This document shows positions 1 to 7,758 of a stretch of 64,000 nucleotides of DNA, one piece after another; position 1 is the first letter of the stretch; each line of letters begins with the position of its first letter. The notes under the pieces are model-generated. The model did no database searches, was not told the DNA's origin, and was given only the letters and a program-made list of their open reading frames with translations. Source of the DNA: Polaribacter gangjinensis (lineage in GTDB: Bacteria > Bacteroidota > Bacteroidia > Flavobacteriales > Flavobacteriaceae); the NCBI RefSeq assembly GCF_038024125.1, contig NZ_CP150662.1:1877501-1941500 (forward strand), read 5' to 3'. A program made the position numbers and the translations under genes.

Positions 1-57
1 AAAGTTTGATTTTGTCATTATGTAACTTGAGTTACTCATGACAATATTGATAAAAAG

Positions 58-65
58 TATCTTTG
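58..65 (+). promoter_or_regulatory. Promoter -7 element, TATCTTTG
   Basis: TATCTTTG matches the Bacteroidota housekeeping -7 consensus TAnnTTTG and lies 16 bp before the ATG of the thioredoxin-like gene. I could not fix a convincing -33 element. Functional assignment is inferred from the family consensus. Confidence 0.6.
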
Positions 66-81
66 TATAAAATTACACATC

Positions 82-690
82 ATGAAAAATATTCTCGAAA
101 ACGCCCTTAAAAATTCAATTTCATATCAAGATTATAGAGATTTAATGCATCAATTAACGGCTGAAGGAAAATCTACAGGACCTATTCAGTCTGAAGAATT
201 GATAAATTATAGTCTTTTGAATGAAGCAAGAATGAAACGTTTGGATAAAACTATCGAAATTGATGATGAAGTTGCCACTGAATTTCAAAAAATAGAAGAA
301 CCGCAAATTTGGTTAGTAATCACCGAAAGTTGGTGTGGAGATGCTGCACAGAATTTGCCAGTCATCCATAAATTGGCTGAATTGAATGACAAAATTCAAT
401 TGAAATTGGTTTTGCGAGATGAAAATTTAGAATTGATGGATTTATTTTTAACCAACAACGGAAGATCAATTCCAAAGTTAATTGTCCTTGACAACCAATT
501 AAACGTACTCAATACTTGGGGACCAAGACCAAGTTTTGCAACCAAAATGGTTCATGATTACAAAGAAAAAAATGGCAGTTTAGATGCGCAATTTAAGCAA
601 GATTTGCAGGTTTGGTATAATAAAGACAAAGGTAAAAATGTACAAGAAGATTTTGTAAACCTCATCAATTCAACACTCATTCATTCATAA
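82..690 (+). CDS. Thioredoxin-family protein (single-Cys, Thioredoxin_9 type)
   Basis: 202 residues, no signal peptide, so probably cytoplasmic. The core has a beta strand IWLVITESW followed by Cys85 in WCGDA (residues 84-88) and a later cis-Pro-like SIPKLIVL segment, the layout of a thioredoxin fold. The second redox Cys of a CxxC pair is absent: the position holds Ala/Asp, so classical disulfide exchange is unlikely. Related flavobacterial proteins are annotated simply as thioredoxin family. It is monocistronic: its own -7 element sits upstream and a strong hairpin terminator follows. Partner and substrate are unknown. Confidence 0.8.
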   Translation: MKNILENALKNSISYQDYRDLMHQLTAEGKSTGPIQSEELINYSLLNEARMKRLDKTIEIDDEVATEFQKIEEPQIWLVITESWCGDAAQNLPVIHKLAELNDKIQLKLVLRDENLELMDLFLTNNGRSIPKLIVLDNQLNVLNTWGPRPSFATKMVHDYKEKNGSLDAQFKQDLQVWYNKDKGKNVQEDFVNLINSTLIHS

Positions 691-697
691 AATTGAT

Positions 698-733
698 AAA
701 AACCGCAAAAAGCAACTGTTTTTTGCGGTTTTT
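698..733 (+). terminator. Intrinsic terminator after thioredoxin-like gene
   Basis: Inverted repeat AAAAACCGCAAAAA (698-711) pairs with TTTTTTGCGGTTTTT (719-733) around a short loop, with a U-rich 3' side. It ends the transcript of the upstream gene; the next promoter starts just 8 bp later. Confidence 0.8.
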
Positions 734-740
734 CTTTGCG

Positions 741-748
741 TATCTTTG
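741..748 (+). promoter_or_regulatory. Promoter -7 element, TATCTTTG
   Basis: Perfect TAnnTTTG match, 18 bp before the ATG at 767. Because transcription should begin about 5-8 bp downstream of it, the in-frame TTG at 746 lies inside the promoter and cannot be the translation start; this decides the start of the next gene. Confidence 0.7.
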
Positions 749-766
749 CAATCTATTTTATCAATT

Positions 767-1249
767 ATGTTTGTAGATTTTTCGTCAATTTCTGAAGATG
801 CTAAAATTTGGATTTATCCTTCTAGCAGAAAATTTTATGATACTGAAACTCCAGAAATCGAAAATTTGATTCAAAATTTTATCGAAAACTGGAAAACTGA
901 AGACGAAAATTTCAAAGCTTCTTATCAATTTTTGTACAATCGTTTCATCATTTTATGCGCTGATGATTCAGAATCTAAATTGTCTAATTCGGATATTGAT
1001 GCTTCTGTTTCGTTTATTTTAGAATTACAAGAAAAATACGACGTAATGCTTTTGGATAAAATGAACGTGTGCTTTAAACAAGGTGAATTTGTGCAGTATA
1101 AAGAGCTAAAAGACTTTAAACAACTCGTTAAAAGCAAGGCTGTTACTGGAAAAAGCATCGTTTTTGATAATTTAATTAATACAAAATTCGACTTCGAAAA
1201 TTATTGGGAAATTCCTATGGAAGAAAGTTGGTACAATCGCTTTTTATAA
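767..1249 (+). CDS. Conserved flavobacterial hypothetical protein
   Basis: 160 residues from the ATG at 767 (a longer TTG reading would begin inside the promoter). Acidic, soluble, with an N-terminal segment AKIWIYPSSRKF and a C-terminal ESWYNRFL. As I recall, flavobacterial homologues circulate under the name ABC transporter ATPase, but no Walker A, signature or Walker B motif is visible, so that name is not supported by the sequence. It is followed after 6 bp by a true ABC ATPase gene, which may be the origin of the name. Likely co-transcribed with it. Function unknown. Confidence 0.75.
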   Translation: MFVDFSSISEDAKIWIYPSSRKFYDTETPEIENLIQNFIENWKTEDENFKASYQFLYNRFIILCADDSESKLSNSDIDASVSFILELQEKYDVMLLDKMNVCFKQGEFVQYKELKDFKQLVKSKAVTGKSIVFDNLINTKFDFENYWEIPMEESWYNRFL

Positions 1250-1255
1250 TAGTTT

Positions 1256-2182
1256 ATGCTTCAAGTTAACCATCTTTCTTTTCAATATGTTGCCAAAAAA
1301 AATGTTTTAAAAAACATCCATTTTAGCCTAAAAAAAGGCGAACATTTGTGCATAATGGGAGAAAGTGGCTGTGGAAAATCGACCTTATTAAAGTTGATTT
1401 ATGGCTTGTTAGATGCTACTGAGGGAACTATTTTTTGGAATTCAACACCTGTTTTAGGACCCAAATTTCATTTAGTTCCTGGCATGGAATTCTTTAAATA
1501 TGTAGCGCAAGATTTTGATTTGATGCCTTATACCTCTGTTTCAGAGAACATTAAAAAATTCCTGTCTCGTTTTCATCCTGAAGAAAGTGAACAACGAACG
1601 CAAGAATTATTAGAAGTTATTGAAATGAAAGCGTTCGAAAATACCAAAGTAAAAAACTTGAGTGGTGGTCAAAAGCAACGTGTTGCAATTGCGCGTGCTT
1701 TGGCAAACGAACCTGAATTAATTCTTCTTGATGAACCTTTTGGGCAAATTGACAACTTCAAAAAAAACAGTTTACGACGAAAGTTATTTCAATATTTGAA
1801 AGAGAAAAATATCGCTTGTATTGTGGCAACTCACGACAAAGAAGACGCACTTTCGTTTGCTGATTTTTTGATGGTAATTCAACATCAAGAAATCATTGTT
1901 TTTGATTCGCCAACAACAATTTACAACAATCCTTCTCAAAAATATATTGCTGCTTTGTTTGATGATGTAAACGAAATAAAAATTGCTCAAAAAGAGCGCC
2001 TTTTATATCCACATCAACTAAAAATTGTAGAAAATTCAATCTATGAAGCAACTGTTTTAAACACTTATTATAGAGGAAATTATTGGTTGATTGAAGCTGA
2101 TTTTGAGTCTCAAAAAGTGTTTTTAAATCATCCTTTTGAAATTAAAAAAGGAACAGAAATCAAACTATTTTTTGAATTTTAA
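1256..2182 (+). CDS. ABC transporter ATP-binding protein, PotA/FbpC-like
   Basis: 308 residues. Walker A GESGCGKS (35-42), signature LSGGQ (135-139), Walker B LILLDE (155-160) and switch His193 (ATHD) are all intact, so it should hydrolyse ATP. About 90 residues after the nucleotide-binding domain look like the regulatory/TOBE-type extension of polyamine, iron(III) or sulfate importers. No permease or binding protein is encoded nearby, so the substrate cannot be named and it may pair with a distant permease. Co-directional with the preceding gene (6 bp gap). Its 3' end overlaps the convergent GreA-like gene by 23 bp. Confidence 0.85.
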   Translation: MLQVNHLSFQYVAKKNVLKNIHFSLKKGEHLCIMGESGCGKSTLLKLIYGLLDATEGTIFWNSTPVLGPKFHLVPGMEFFKYVAQDFDLMPYTSVSENIKKFLSRFHPEESEQRTQELLEVIEMKAFENTKVKNLSGGQKQRVAIARALANEPELILLDEPFGQIDNFKKNSLRRKLFQYLKEKNIACIVATHDKEDALSFADFLMVIQHQEIIVFDSPTTIYNNPSQKYIAALFDDVNEIKIAQKERLLYPHQLKIVENSIYEATVLNTYYRGNYWLIEADFESQKVFLNHPFEIKKGTEIKLFFEF

Positions 2183-2621
2183 TGCGATTTCCATCAAACA
2201 AAAATTCATCATTTTCGTGCTTCCCTAACAACAATTTTCCAATTGGAGAAGAAACAGAAATTGCAAAATAACTCGCATTTTCTATATCTATTTTTCCTGC
2301 TGAAATGCTTAAAAAATAGTTAGCTTTTGCTGTGTAAACGACACTTCCTAAATGAGCAGCATTTTGTTTTGAATTTTCTGAAATTGAAATATCAATTTTT
2401 GATAAAATTTGATTCATTTCCGAAATTCCTGCCAATTGCTGACTCGCTTTTTCCATTTCCAATTGAATCATAGCTCGCCCTGTTTCGTGTTTGTCTCCAG
2501 CAGAACTTTTGGTTTCGGATTGCAACGATTTTTGATGAGAATATATGATTTCTTCCACTGTTTGCATGCGTTTGTTGACAAACATTTTGCAATGCATTAA
2601 AAGGGCTTCTTTGATATTCAT
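2160..2621 (-). CDS. GreA/GreB C-terminal-domain protein
   Basis: 153 residues. The C-terminal half carries the Gre-factor-like core GSVVYTAKANYFLSIS and SPIGKLLLGKHENDE, matching the FKBP-like C-terminal domain of GreA/GreB; the N-terminal half is helical (about 20-85) but the coiled-coil acidic tip of true GreA is not evident. It may contact RNA polymerase like Rnk-type proteins; that is inference. Last gene of the leftward polyketide operon, overlapping the phosphopantetheinyl transferase stop by 4 bp and the convergent ABC ATPase by 23 bp. Homologues are sometimes named 3-oxoacyl-ACP synthase, apparently from their neighbours. Confidence 0.7.
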   Translation of the reverse strand: MNIKEALLMHCKMFVNKRMQTVEEIIYSHQKSLQSETKSSAGDKHETGRAMIQLEMEKASQQLAGISEMNQILSKIDISISENSKQNAAHLGSVVYTAKANYFLSISAGKIDIENASYFAISVSSPIGKLLLGKHENDEFLFDGNRIKIQKIV

Positions 2622-3175
2622 TGGCTTTTTACAATGGCAAATCCACCATAATTCCCATGGTGAGAAGTAGAAACTGAAAAACCAAGTTTTTTGTCTTTTT
2701 GATATAAAAATGGAACTCCAAATTCATTTTTTTGAACAGATGTTGCCAAAGGAACACTTGAAAGTATTTGCTCAGAAACTTGAGCAGTTTGAGATGATTT
2801 TTCATCCATCAAAAACAATTTTGAGTTCGGAATTTCATCAAAATTCTTGAAAACAATTGTATGAATACAATTTTCAGTAATTGTGGATGAAGAAAAATAG
2901 ATTTCTTCTACAAATTTTATGGTTCCTGAAGTATTAGAAATCATTGCACACTGAAACTTTTTGGGCGCAAAAAATCGATTTTGATGTTGTTGAACATGCA
3001 ATTTATAGGCAGCTTCTTTCATGCTCCAAAACAACCAAAGTTGCAAAAATGCATAATCAGAATTGACAATTTTTTCGACTTCAACATCAGTAAATTGTTT
3101 TTCTAAAAAGCCTTTTCGTTGCCAATTACTTTGGGTTTTAGCTAATTGCAAATCAACAATATCGTTGCCAATCAT
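2618..3175 (-). CDS. 4'-phosphopantetheinyl transferase superfamily protein
   Basis: 185 residues. N-terminal IGNDIVDL supplies the Mg-binding Asp (Asp5), and WSMKEAAYK (50-58) is the conserved W/F-x-x-KEA-x-K motif with the Glu and Lys used for catalysis. The C-terminal half (about 150-182) resembles the AcpS-type SVSTSHHGNYGGFAIV strand. It should move phosphopantetheine from CoA to Ser41 of the ACP encoded immediately upstream (start overlaps the ACP stop by 4 bp). Being part of the operon, it is probably dedicated to this pathway rather than to primary fatty-acid synthesis. Confidence 0.85.
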   Translation of the reverse strand: MIGNDIVDLQLAKTQSNWQRKGFLEKQFTDVEVEKIVNSDYAFLQLWLFWSMKEAAYKLHVQQHQNRFFAPKKFQCAMISNTSGTIKFVEEIYFSSSTITENCIHTIVFKNFDEIPNSKLFLMDEKSSQTAQVSEQILSSVPLATSVQKNEFGVPFLYQKDKKLGFSVSTSHHGNYGGFAIVKSQ

Positions 3176-3426
3176 TTATTGGCTAATTTTGCTTCAATAA
3201 TTTCCATAGCTGCTTTTACAGAGAGCATTTTTTCCATGGCTTCATTGTCAATTTCGATGTCAAATTCATCTTCAACATCCAAAATAACATCTACCAAATT
3301 GGCCGAATTTATCTTTAAATCCTTAATAAAATCGGTGTTTTCCGATAAGTTTGCAAAAGCCTCTTCATCTTGAATGTAAGGCTTTACAATCGTTTTTAAT
3401 TTTGAAATTAGTTCCTCTTTATTCAT
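3172..3426 (-). CDS. Acyl carrier protein of the type III PKS operon
   Basis: 84 residues using the ATG at 3424-3426, which sits 1 bp after the ketosynthase stop; a longer reading would run 36 bp into the ketosynthase gene. Predicted helices follow the ACP pattern, with the carrier Ser41 in KINSANLVDV. The canonical DSL motif is therefore NSA here, a divergence also found in carrier proteins dedicated to aryl-polyene/dialkylresorcinol-type systems. Acidic helix II (VILDVEDEFDIEI) is kept. Translationally coupled to the ketosynthase upstream and the transferase downstream. Confidence 0.85.
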   Translation of the reverse strand: MNKEELISKLKTIVKPYIQDEEAFANLSENTDFIKDLKINSANLVDVILDVEDEFDIEIDNEAMEKMLSVKAAMEIIEAKLANK

Positions 3427-3427
3427 T

Positions 3428-4702
3428 TTATTCAATATATTTTTTAAAGATAACACATGCATTTACATCTCCAAAACCAAAACTTGCTTTGGCAACAATT
3501 TGAATGTTTTTTTCAATCATTTTTGTGGGAATTTTTTCTGTTGAAATCAACGCTGAAATTTCAGGATGCACATCTTCGCAATTGATATTTGGAAAAACAA
3601 ATTGATCTTTTATTTGCAACACGGAAGCCACAGATTCAATGGCTCCAGAAGCTGCTAAACAATGACCAACTTGCGATTTTAACGAATTTATGTGCGGAAA
3701 ATCAGCTCCTTTTCTGTTCAGTGCTTTTGTCCAATTTTCAATCTCTAAACTATCTTTTGAAGTGGCTGTTAAATGTCCGTTAATTGCATCTATTTTATCT
3801 GCAGAAATATTGGCATCAATTAATGCATCTTTTATACATTTTTGAACAGCTTCAGCATTTGGTGCCGTTAAAGTTCCGCCATTTCTTTGTCCTCCAGCAT
3901 TAATATTTCCACCCAAAACTTCTGCATAAATAGTTGCATTTCGCTCTAAAGCACTTTCTAAAGATTCTAAAATCATTGCTCCTGCTCCACTTCCAGGCAC
4001 AAAGCCTGAGGCAGTTTCGCTCATGGGTCTTGAGCCTTTTTCGGGAGTTTCATTGTGTTTATAGGTCATCACTTTCATGGCATCAAAACCTCCCCAAGAA
4101 TACAAACTGCTGTCACTTGAACTGCCCACTAACATGCGTTTTGCCTTTCCATTTTGAATGCGTTCAAAACCCAATAAAATAGCTTCAGTTCCTGTTGTAC
4201 ATGCTGAGGAATTTGTAGTAACCTGATTTCCAACACCTAAAATTCCACCCAAATATGCAGAAATGCCACTTGCCATTGTTTGTACTACTGAAGTGCTTCC
4301 TAAACGTCTTACATTTTGATTGTCAATTTGATAAATAGCTTCTCTAAATTTTTCAATTCCTGAGGTACCTGTTCCAAAAATAATTCCTGTGTCATAGTCT
4401 AAATGAGAGTTTTCATCCACCAAAAATCCAGCATCTTTCCAAGCATCAATTGCAGCTATACAACCATATAAAATAGAAGTGCTATTGAATCCACGAAGTT
4501 GCAAAGGCGTTAAATATTCCGAAATTTTTTGATCGGAAATGGTTGGAATTCCTCCAATACAACAAGAAAATCCTTTGTCTTTTAAATGTTGATGAAATGC
4601 AATTCCAGATTTGCCAATTTTTATAGCGTTTGTAAAATCTTGCAAACCAACTCCATTTGGTGCAACAACTCCTAAACCTGTAATTACGACTCTATTTTTC
4701 AT
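3428..4702 (-). CDS. Beta-ketoacyl-ACP synthase, FabF-like
   Basis: 424 residues, thiolase fold. Active-site Cys168 in SSACTTGTEA, His310 in NGHLTATSKDS, Lys342 and His347 in SLKSQVGHCLAASGA form the Cys-His-His set of an elongating ketosynthase, so it should perform decarboxylative condensation of malonyl-ACP onto an acyl chain. The usual HGT triplet after the first His is HLT, separating it from housekeeping FabF. One bp separates its stop from the ACP start, and its ATG is 1 bp from the dehydratase stop. Likely elongates or makes the acyl starter that the type III PKS uses. Confidence 0.9.
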   Translation of the reverse strand: MKNRVVITGLGVVAPNGVGLQDFTNAIKIGKSGIAFHQHLKDKGFSCCIGGIPTISDQKISEYLTPLQLRGFNSTSILYGCIAAIDAWKDAGFLVDENSHLDYDTGIIFGTGTSGIEKFREAIYQIDNQNVRRLGSTSVVQTMASGISAYLGGILGVGNQVTTNSSACTTGTEAILLGFERIQNGKAKRMLVGSSSDSSLYSWGGFDAMKVMTYKHNETPEKGSRPMSETASGFVPGSGAGAMILESLESALERNATIYAEVLGGNINAGGQRNGGTLTAPNAEAVQKCIKDALIDANISADKIDAINGHLTATSKDSLEIENWTKALNRKGADFPHINSLKSQVGHCLAASGAIESVASVLQIKDQFVFPNINCEDVHPEISALISTEKIPTKMIEKNIQIVAKASFGFGDVNACVIFKKYIE

Positions 4703-4703
4703 C

Positions 4704-5144
4704 TTATTTTGCGATAATCATTCCAGCAATACTTCCTCTACAAACCAATTCGTTTTTTGCATTAAACATTTTTACAATGCACTTTAATTTATTGAATCTG
4801 AAATACACTTTTTCTGAAATAACAGTAACTTTTTCTGATGGATAAACAGGTAAAAAGAAATCTATTTCATTGGATGTCAATGCAATTTGAGGTTTTTTAT
4901 CGGATAAAATTTCATCTTTTAACAAATAAATTCCCAAACAAACAACCCCAATTTGTGCCATTGTTTCTGTTAAAATCACGCCTGGTGTAATTGGATTATT
5001 GATAAAATGACCTTCATAAAAATACTCATTTTCTTTAAATGTATAATTTCCTATAACACCATTTTCTGATATTTGCGTGATTTCATCTACAAACAAAAAA
5101 GGTTTTGTGTAAGGTAAAAATGATATAATTTTTTGTGAATCCAT
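4704..5144 (-). CDS. 3-hydroxyacyl-ACP dehydratase, FabZ/FabA-like hotdog
   Basis: 146 residues, one hotdog domain. The motif FYEGHFINNPITPGV carries catalytic His46, and Glu60 in TETMAQ lies where FabZ has its catalytic Glu. It should remove water from 3-hydroxyacyl-ACP. Separated by 1 bp from both the SDR gene upstream and the ketosynthase gene downstream in the same operon. No ketoreductase of typical FabG form is present in the operon, so that step is probably done by the housekeeping FabG. Confidence 0.88.
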   Translation of the reverse strand: MDSQKIISFLPYTKPFLFVDEITQISENGVIGNYTFKENEYFYEGHFINNPITPGVILTETMAQIGVVCLGIYLLKDEILSDKKPQIALTSNEIDFFLPVYPSEKVTVISEKVYFRFNKLKCIVKMFNAKNELVCRGSIAGMIIAK

Positions 5145-5145
5145 A

Positions 5146-5943
5146 CTACCTTAAACTTTCTCCACCATCAACTTTTAAGATGGTTCCATTCATCCATTTT
5201 GATTCTTCTTTGACCATCAAATACACCACATTTGCAACATCTTCAGGAGTTGTTAATCGTTCAAAAGGATTTCTCACTAAAGTGTGTTTTTTAATTTCAT
5301 CGCTATTTGGAATTCTATTTAAAGACTTTGTATTTGTTACTCCAGCTTGAATGCAGTTGGCTTTAATTCCGAATTTTGCAAACTCTAAAGCGATGTTTCT
5401 TGTAATTGCCTCCAAAGTTACTTTCGCAGCTGAAACTGCAGCATAATTTTCCCAAGGTTTTACATTTCCTTCGCTTGTAAAACTGACGATTCTTGCATCA
5501 TCAGAAAATAGTTTAGCTTCAAAAATAGCTTTGAACCAATCATACAAACTAATTGCCATAGCATTGATGGTAATTTGAAAATCGTCATTTTGTAAAACCT
5601 CATTTTCATTCGAAAACATGGGTTTTAAATTTCCTTTTGCTATGGAATGAATCAGGGTTTTTATAGTTCCTAGATTTCCTATTTCTTGTTTAATTTCATG
5701 GATTATTTCTGTTCTTTTATCAGGATTTAATGCATCAATATTATAAGATAAAAATCTGATTTGATGATTTTTAACATCTTCAAAATCTTTTTCAATGGCA
5801 GTCATTTGTACTCTAGAATTTCTATGAACTACACAAATATTCATGCCGTGTTTTGCCAACTTTTTAGCAGTTGCCAAACCCAAACCACTTGAGCCTCCCA
5901 AAATAATTGCCCATTCATTTTTGTCTTGAAAATCTTTGTACAT
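5146..5943 (-). CDS. SDR-family reductase, enoyl-ACP reductase (FabI/FabL)-like
   Basis: 265 residues from the ATG at 5941-5943. A longer reading from 5982 would translate an interspersed repeat and is rejected. Cofactor loop GGSSGLG (16-22). The catalytic pair is Tyr167-x6-Lys174 (YAAVSAAK), the spacing of FabI/FabL enoyl reductases, not the Yx3K of ordinary ketoreductases. It is therefore a candidate enoyl-ACP reductase giving saturated acyl chains, completing a KS-DH-ER module with the two genes downstream. C-terminal NGTILKVDGGESL is the standard SDR ending. Confidence 0.82.
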   Translation of the reverse strand: MYKDFQDKNEWAIILGGSSGLGLATAKKLAKHGMNICVVHRNSRVQMTAIEKDFEDVKNHQIRFLSYNIDALNPDKRTEIIHEIKQEIGNLGTIKTLIHSIAKGNLKPMFSNENEVLQNDDFQITINAMAISLYDWFKAIFEAKLFSDDARIVSFTSEGNVKPWENYAAVSAAKVTLEAITRNIALEFAKFGIKANCIQAGVTNTKSLNRIPNSDEIKKHTLVRNPFERLTTPEDVANVVYLMVKEESKWMNGTILKVDGGESLR

Positions 5944-5949
5944 GTTACT

Positions 5950-5990
5950 ATATATTATAAGATGCTGAAACAAATTCAGCATGACAAAAT
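5950..5990. repeat. Flavobacterial palindromic interspersed repeat (TTCAGCAT type)
   Basis: ATGCTGAA (5962-5969) and TTCAGCAT (5975-5982) form a perfect 8-bp inverted repeat with a 5-bp loop, followed by GACAAAATG. The sequence is of a kind I recall as widespread between genes in Flavobacteriaceae, often mistranslated as MLNLFQHLI at protein N-termini, exactly as would happen here. It lies between the type III PKS and SDR genes inside an operon. Confidence 0.65.
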
Positions 5991-5994
5991 GTTG

Positions 5995-7047
5995 TTACCA
6001 TTCTAATAAAATTCGTTGAGCAGAAAAACCGGGTCCAAAACTCAACATCAAACCTCTTTCTCCTTTTGTGGGATTTTGATCCATAAATCGTTCTAAAACA
6101 TACAAAACAGTTGCACTTGACATGTTGCCAAACAATCGTAAAACCTCTTTAGTGTCATCAATATTTTTGCCTAAAACGCCAAATAAATCCTCTACTGTTT
6201 GCACAATTTTTTTTCCTCCTGGATGAAAAATTAGGTAATGTATATCATCAATAGTAAGGTTATTTCTCTCTAAAAATGGATGAACAATTGCTGGAAAATG
6301 ATCGGAAATTTTTTGAGGAACTTCTTTGTCTAAAATCATTTGTAAGCCCGAATTTACCAAATTAAAACCCATCATGTGAGTTGCATCATAAAAATGATAC
6401 ATGGATTCATCAATGATTTCAGGACCTTTATCATCCTCAAAAGAAGACAAAATTACGGCTGATGCTCCATCTCCAAAAATGGCAGCACTCACAATATTTG
6501 CCATTGAAAAATCATTCAACTGAAAAGTTGCTGTTGGAGCTTCAACTGCAATTACTGCTGCTCTTTTATTTGGATTTGCTTTTAAAAAATTTTTGGCATA
6601 AATCATTCCAGAAACACCTGCTGCACAACCCATTTCTGTAACTGGCAATCGTACAATATCTTGTTTCATCGCAAGAGAATTAATCAAATAGGCATCCATT
6701 GAAGGAATCATAATTCCTGTGCAACTTACTGTAATTATATAGTCGATTTCTGTGGCTTTTAAATGAGCTTTTTCTAACGCTTTTTTTAGTGATTCTGTAG
6801 CTAATTTTACAACTTCTCTTGCGTAAATAGTATTTTTTTCTTCAAAAGATGAGGCTGTAAAAACTTCTTCAGGACTCATAATTGAGTAGCGTTTATCAAC
6901 ACCTGCACCTTCAAAAAGTTTGATTACTTTGCGTTGAAATCGTTCTTCTTGATCTTGCATCCAAAGTTTTACAAAAGGAATAATATCTTTTGTCTCTCGA
7001 AAATATTGGGGTAGTTGCTTTGCAACTGAAATTATTTTAACTGCCAT
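5995..7047 (-). CDS. Type III polyketide synthase (chalcone-synthase-like)
   Basis: 350 residues, typical length for a homodimeric type III PKS. Catalytic triad is complete: Cys141 in TEMGCAAGVSGM, His275 in LIFHPGGKK, Asn308 in RLFGNMSSATVL; the C-terminal loop reads FGPGFSAQ (337-344). It should load an acyl starter and extend it with malonyl-CoA to an alkylpyrone, alkylresorcinol or acylphloroglucinol. It sits directly between a methyltransferase gene (1 bp gap upstream) and a fatty-acid-type module downstream, which suggests a long acyl starter made on the operon's own ACP. The exact cyclisation mode cannot be read from sequence. Confidence 0.92.
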   Translation of the reverse strand: MAVKIISVAKQLPQYFRETKDIIPFVKLWMQDQEERFQRKVIKLFEGAGVDKRYSIMSPEEVFTASSFEEKNTIYAREVVKLATESLKKALEKAHLKATEIDYIITVSCTGIMIPSMDAYLINSLAMKQDIVRLPVTEMGCAAGVSGMIYAKNFLKANPNKRAAVIAVEAPTATFQLNDFSMANIVSAAIFGDGASAVILSSFEDDKGPEIIDESMYHFYDATHMMGFNLVNSGLQMILDKEVPQKISDHFPAIVHPFLERNNLTIDDIHYLIFHPGGKKIVQTVEDLFGVLGKNIDDTKEVLRLFGNMSSATVLYVLERFMDQNPTKGERGLMLSFGPGFSAQRILLEW

Positions 7048-7758
7048 TTATTTTTGTATAATCCATAAAAAACGGAATGCCCATTTCCATGATATTTGTG
7101 ATGTAACTTTTAATTTTTCAGCCATTTTTTCAAGTTCATTTCTTTTAAATCCTCTTAAAACAGAGGTTAATCCGTCTTCAATAATCATCTTATTTTTGAT
7201 AAAAACCGAGAGCAACATAAACAAATAATACGCAACTTTATGTCTGTGCAAATCGTTTACGACAATGCCTATTTTGGTTTGTTTGATAGTATTCTGCAAA
7301 AACTTCACCAATTCTTCTTCTTTGAAATGATGTAAAAATAAGGTTGCTAAAACCACATCAAATTGTCTGTTTTGAAATTCTTCTGAAAAAATATCTTGTG
7401 TTTGAAAACTGATTTCTGGATATTTTTTTGACAATTCATTTGCGTACAAAATCGCAGTTGGATTTGCATCAACACCTATCAATTTGAATATAAAACCATT
7501 TTTTCTTCCAAAAATTGCCACATCACGCAAAATATCTCCATGACCACAACCAATATCAACAATGGTAATTTCTTCAGTTTTTGGATGATTTTTTAAAATG
7601 GTTTTTAATCCATGAATTGTTACTTTATTTCCTCCTAACCAGCGATTTATGTTTTCTAATTTGTCTAATGTATCACGCAATAAATCACCTCCAATAGAAA
7701 AATCATCCATCAATTCTTCTTTATCTGTTCTGTATTTTGTGCTGATAAAAAAATCCAT
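7048..7758 (-). CDS. Class I SAM-dependent methyltransferase
   Basis: 236 residues. SAM-binding motif I is IVDIGCGHGD (66-75), with an acidic strand-2 end at LIGVDAN and a motif-IV-like DVVLATLFLHHF. Likely methylates the type III PKS product (O- or C-methylation). Its ATG overlaps the upstream flavoprotein stop (TGATG), and it is 1 bp from the PKS gene, so the three are translationally linked. This trio of PKS, methyltransferase and flavoprotein parallels the srsA-srsB-srsC arrangement of Streptomyces griseus that makes methylated alkylquinones; the analogy is by gene types only. Confidence 0.82.
   Translation of the reverse strand: MDFFISTKYRTDKEELMDDFSIGGDLLRDTLDKLENINRWLGGNKVTIHGLKTILKNHPKTEEITIVDIGCGHGDILRDVAIFGRKNGFIFKLIGVDANPTAILYANELSKKYPEISFQTQDIFSEEFQNRQFDVVLATLFLHHFKEEELVKFLQNTIKQTKIGIVVNDLHRHKVAYYLFMLLSVFIKNKMIIEDGLTSVLRGFKRNELEKMAEKLKVTSQISWKWAFRFLWIIQK

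Noticed and set aside
925..1158. Minus-strand reading frame inside the conserved hypothetical gene
   Set aside because: Shadow of the real plus-strand gene, no family features.
5944..5982. N-terminal extension MLNLFQHLIIYSN of the SDR
   Set aside because: It translates the interspersed repeat; the SDR fold starts at the ATG at 5943.
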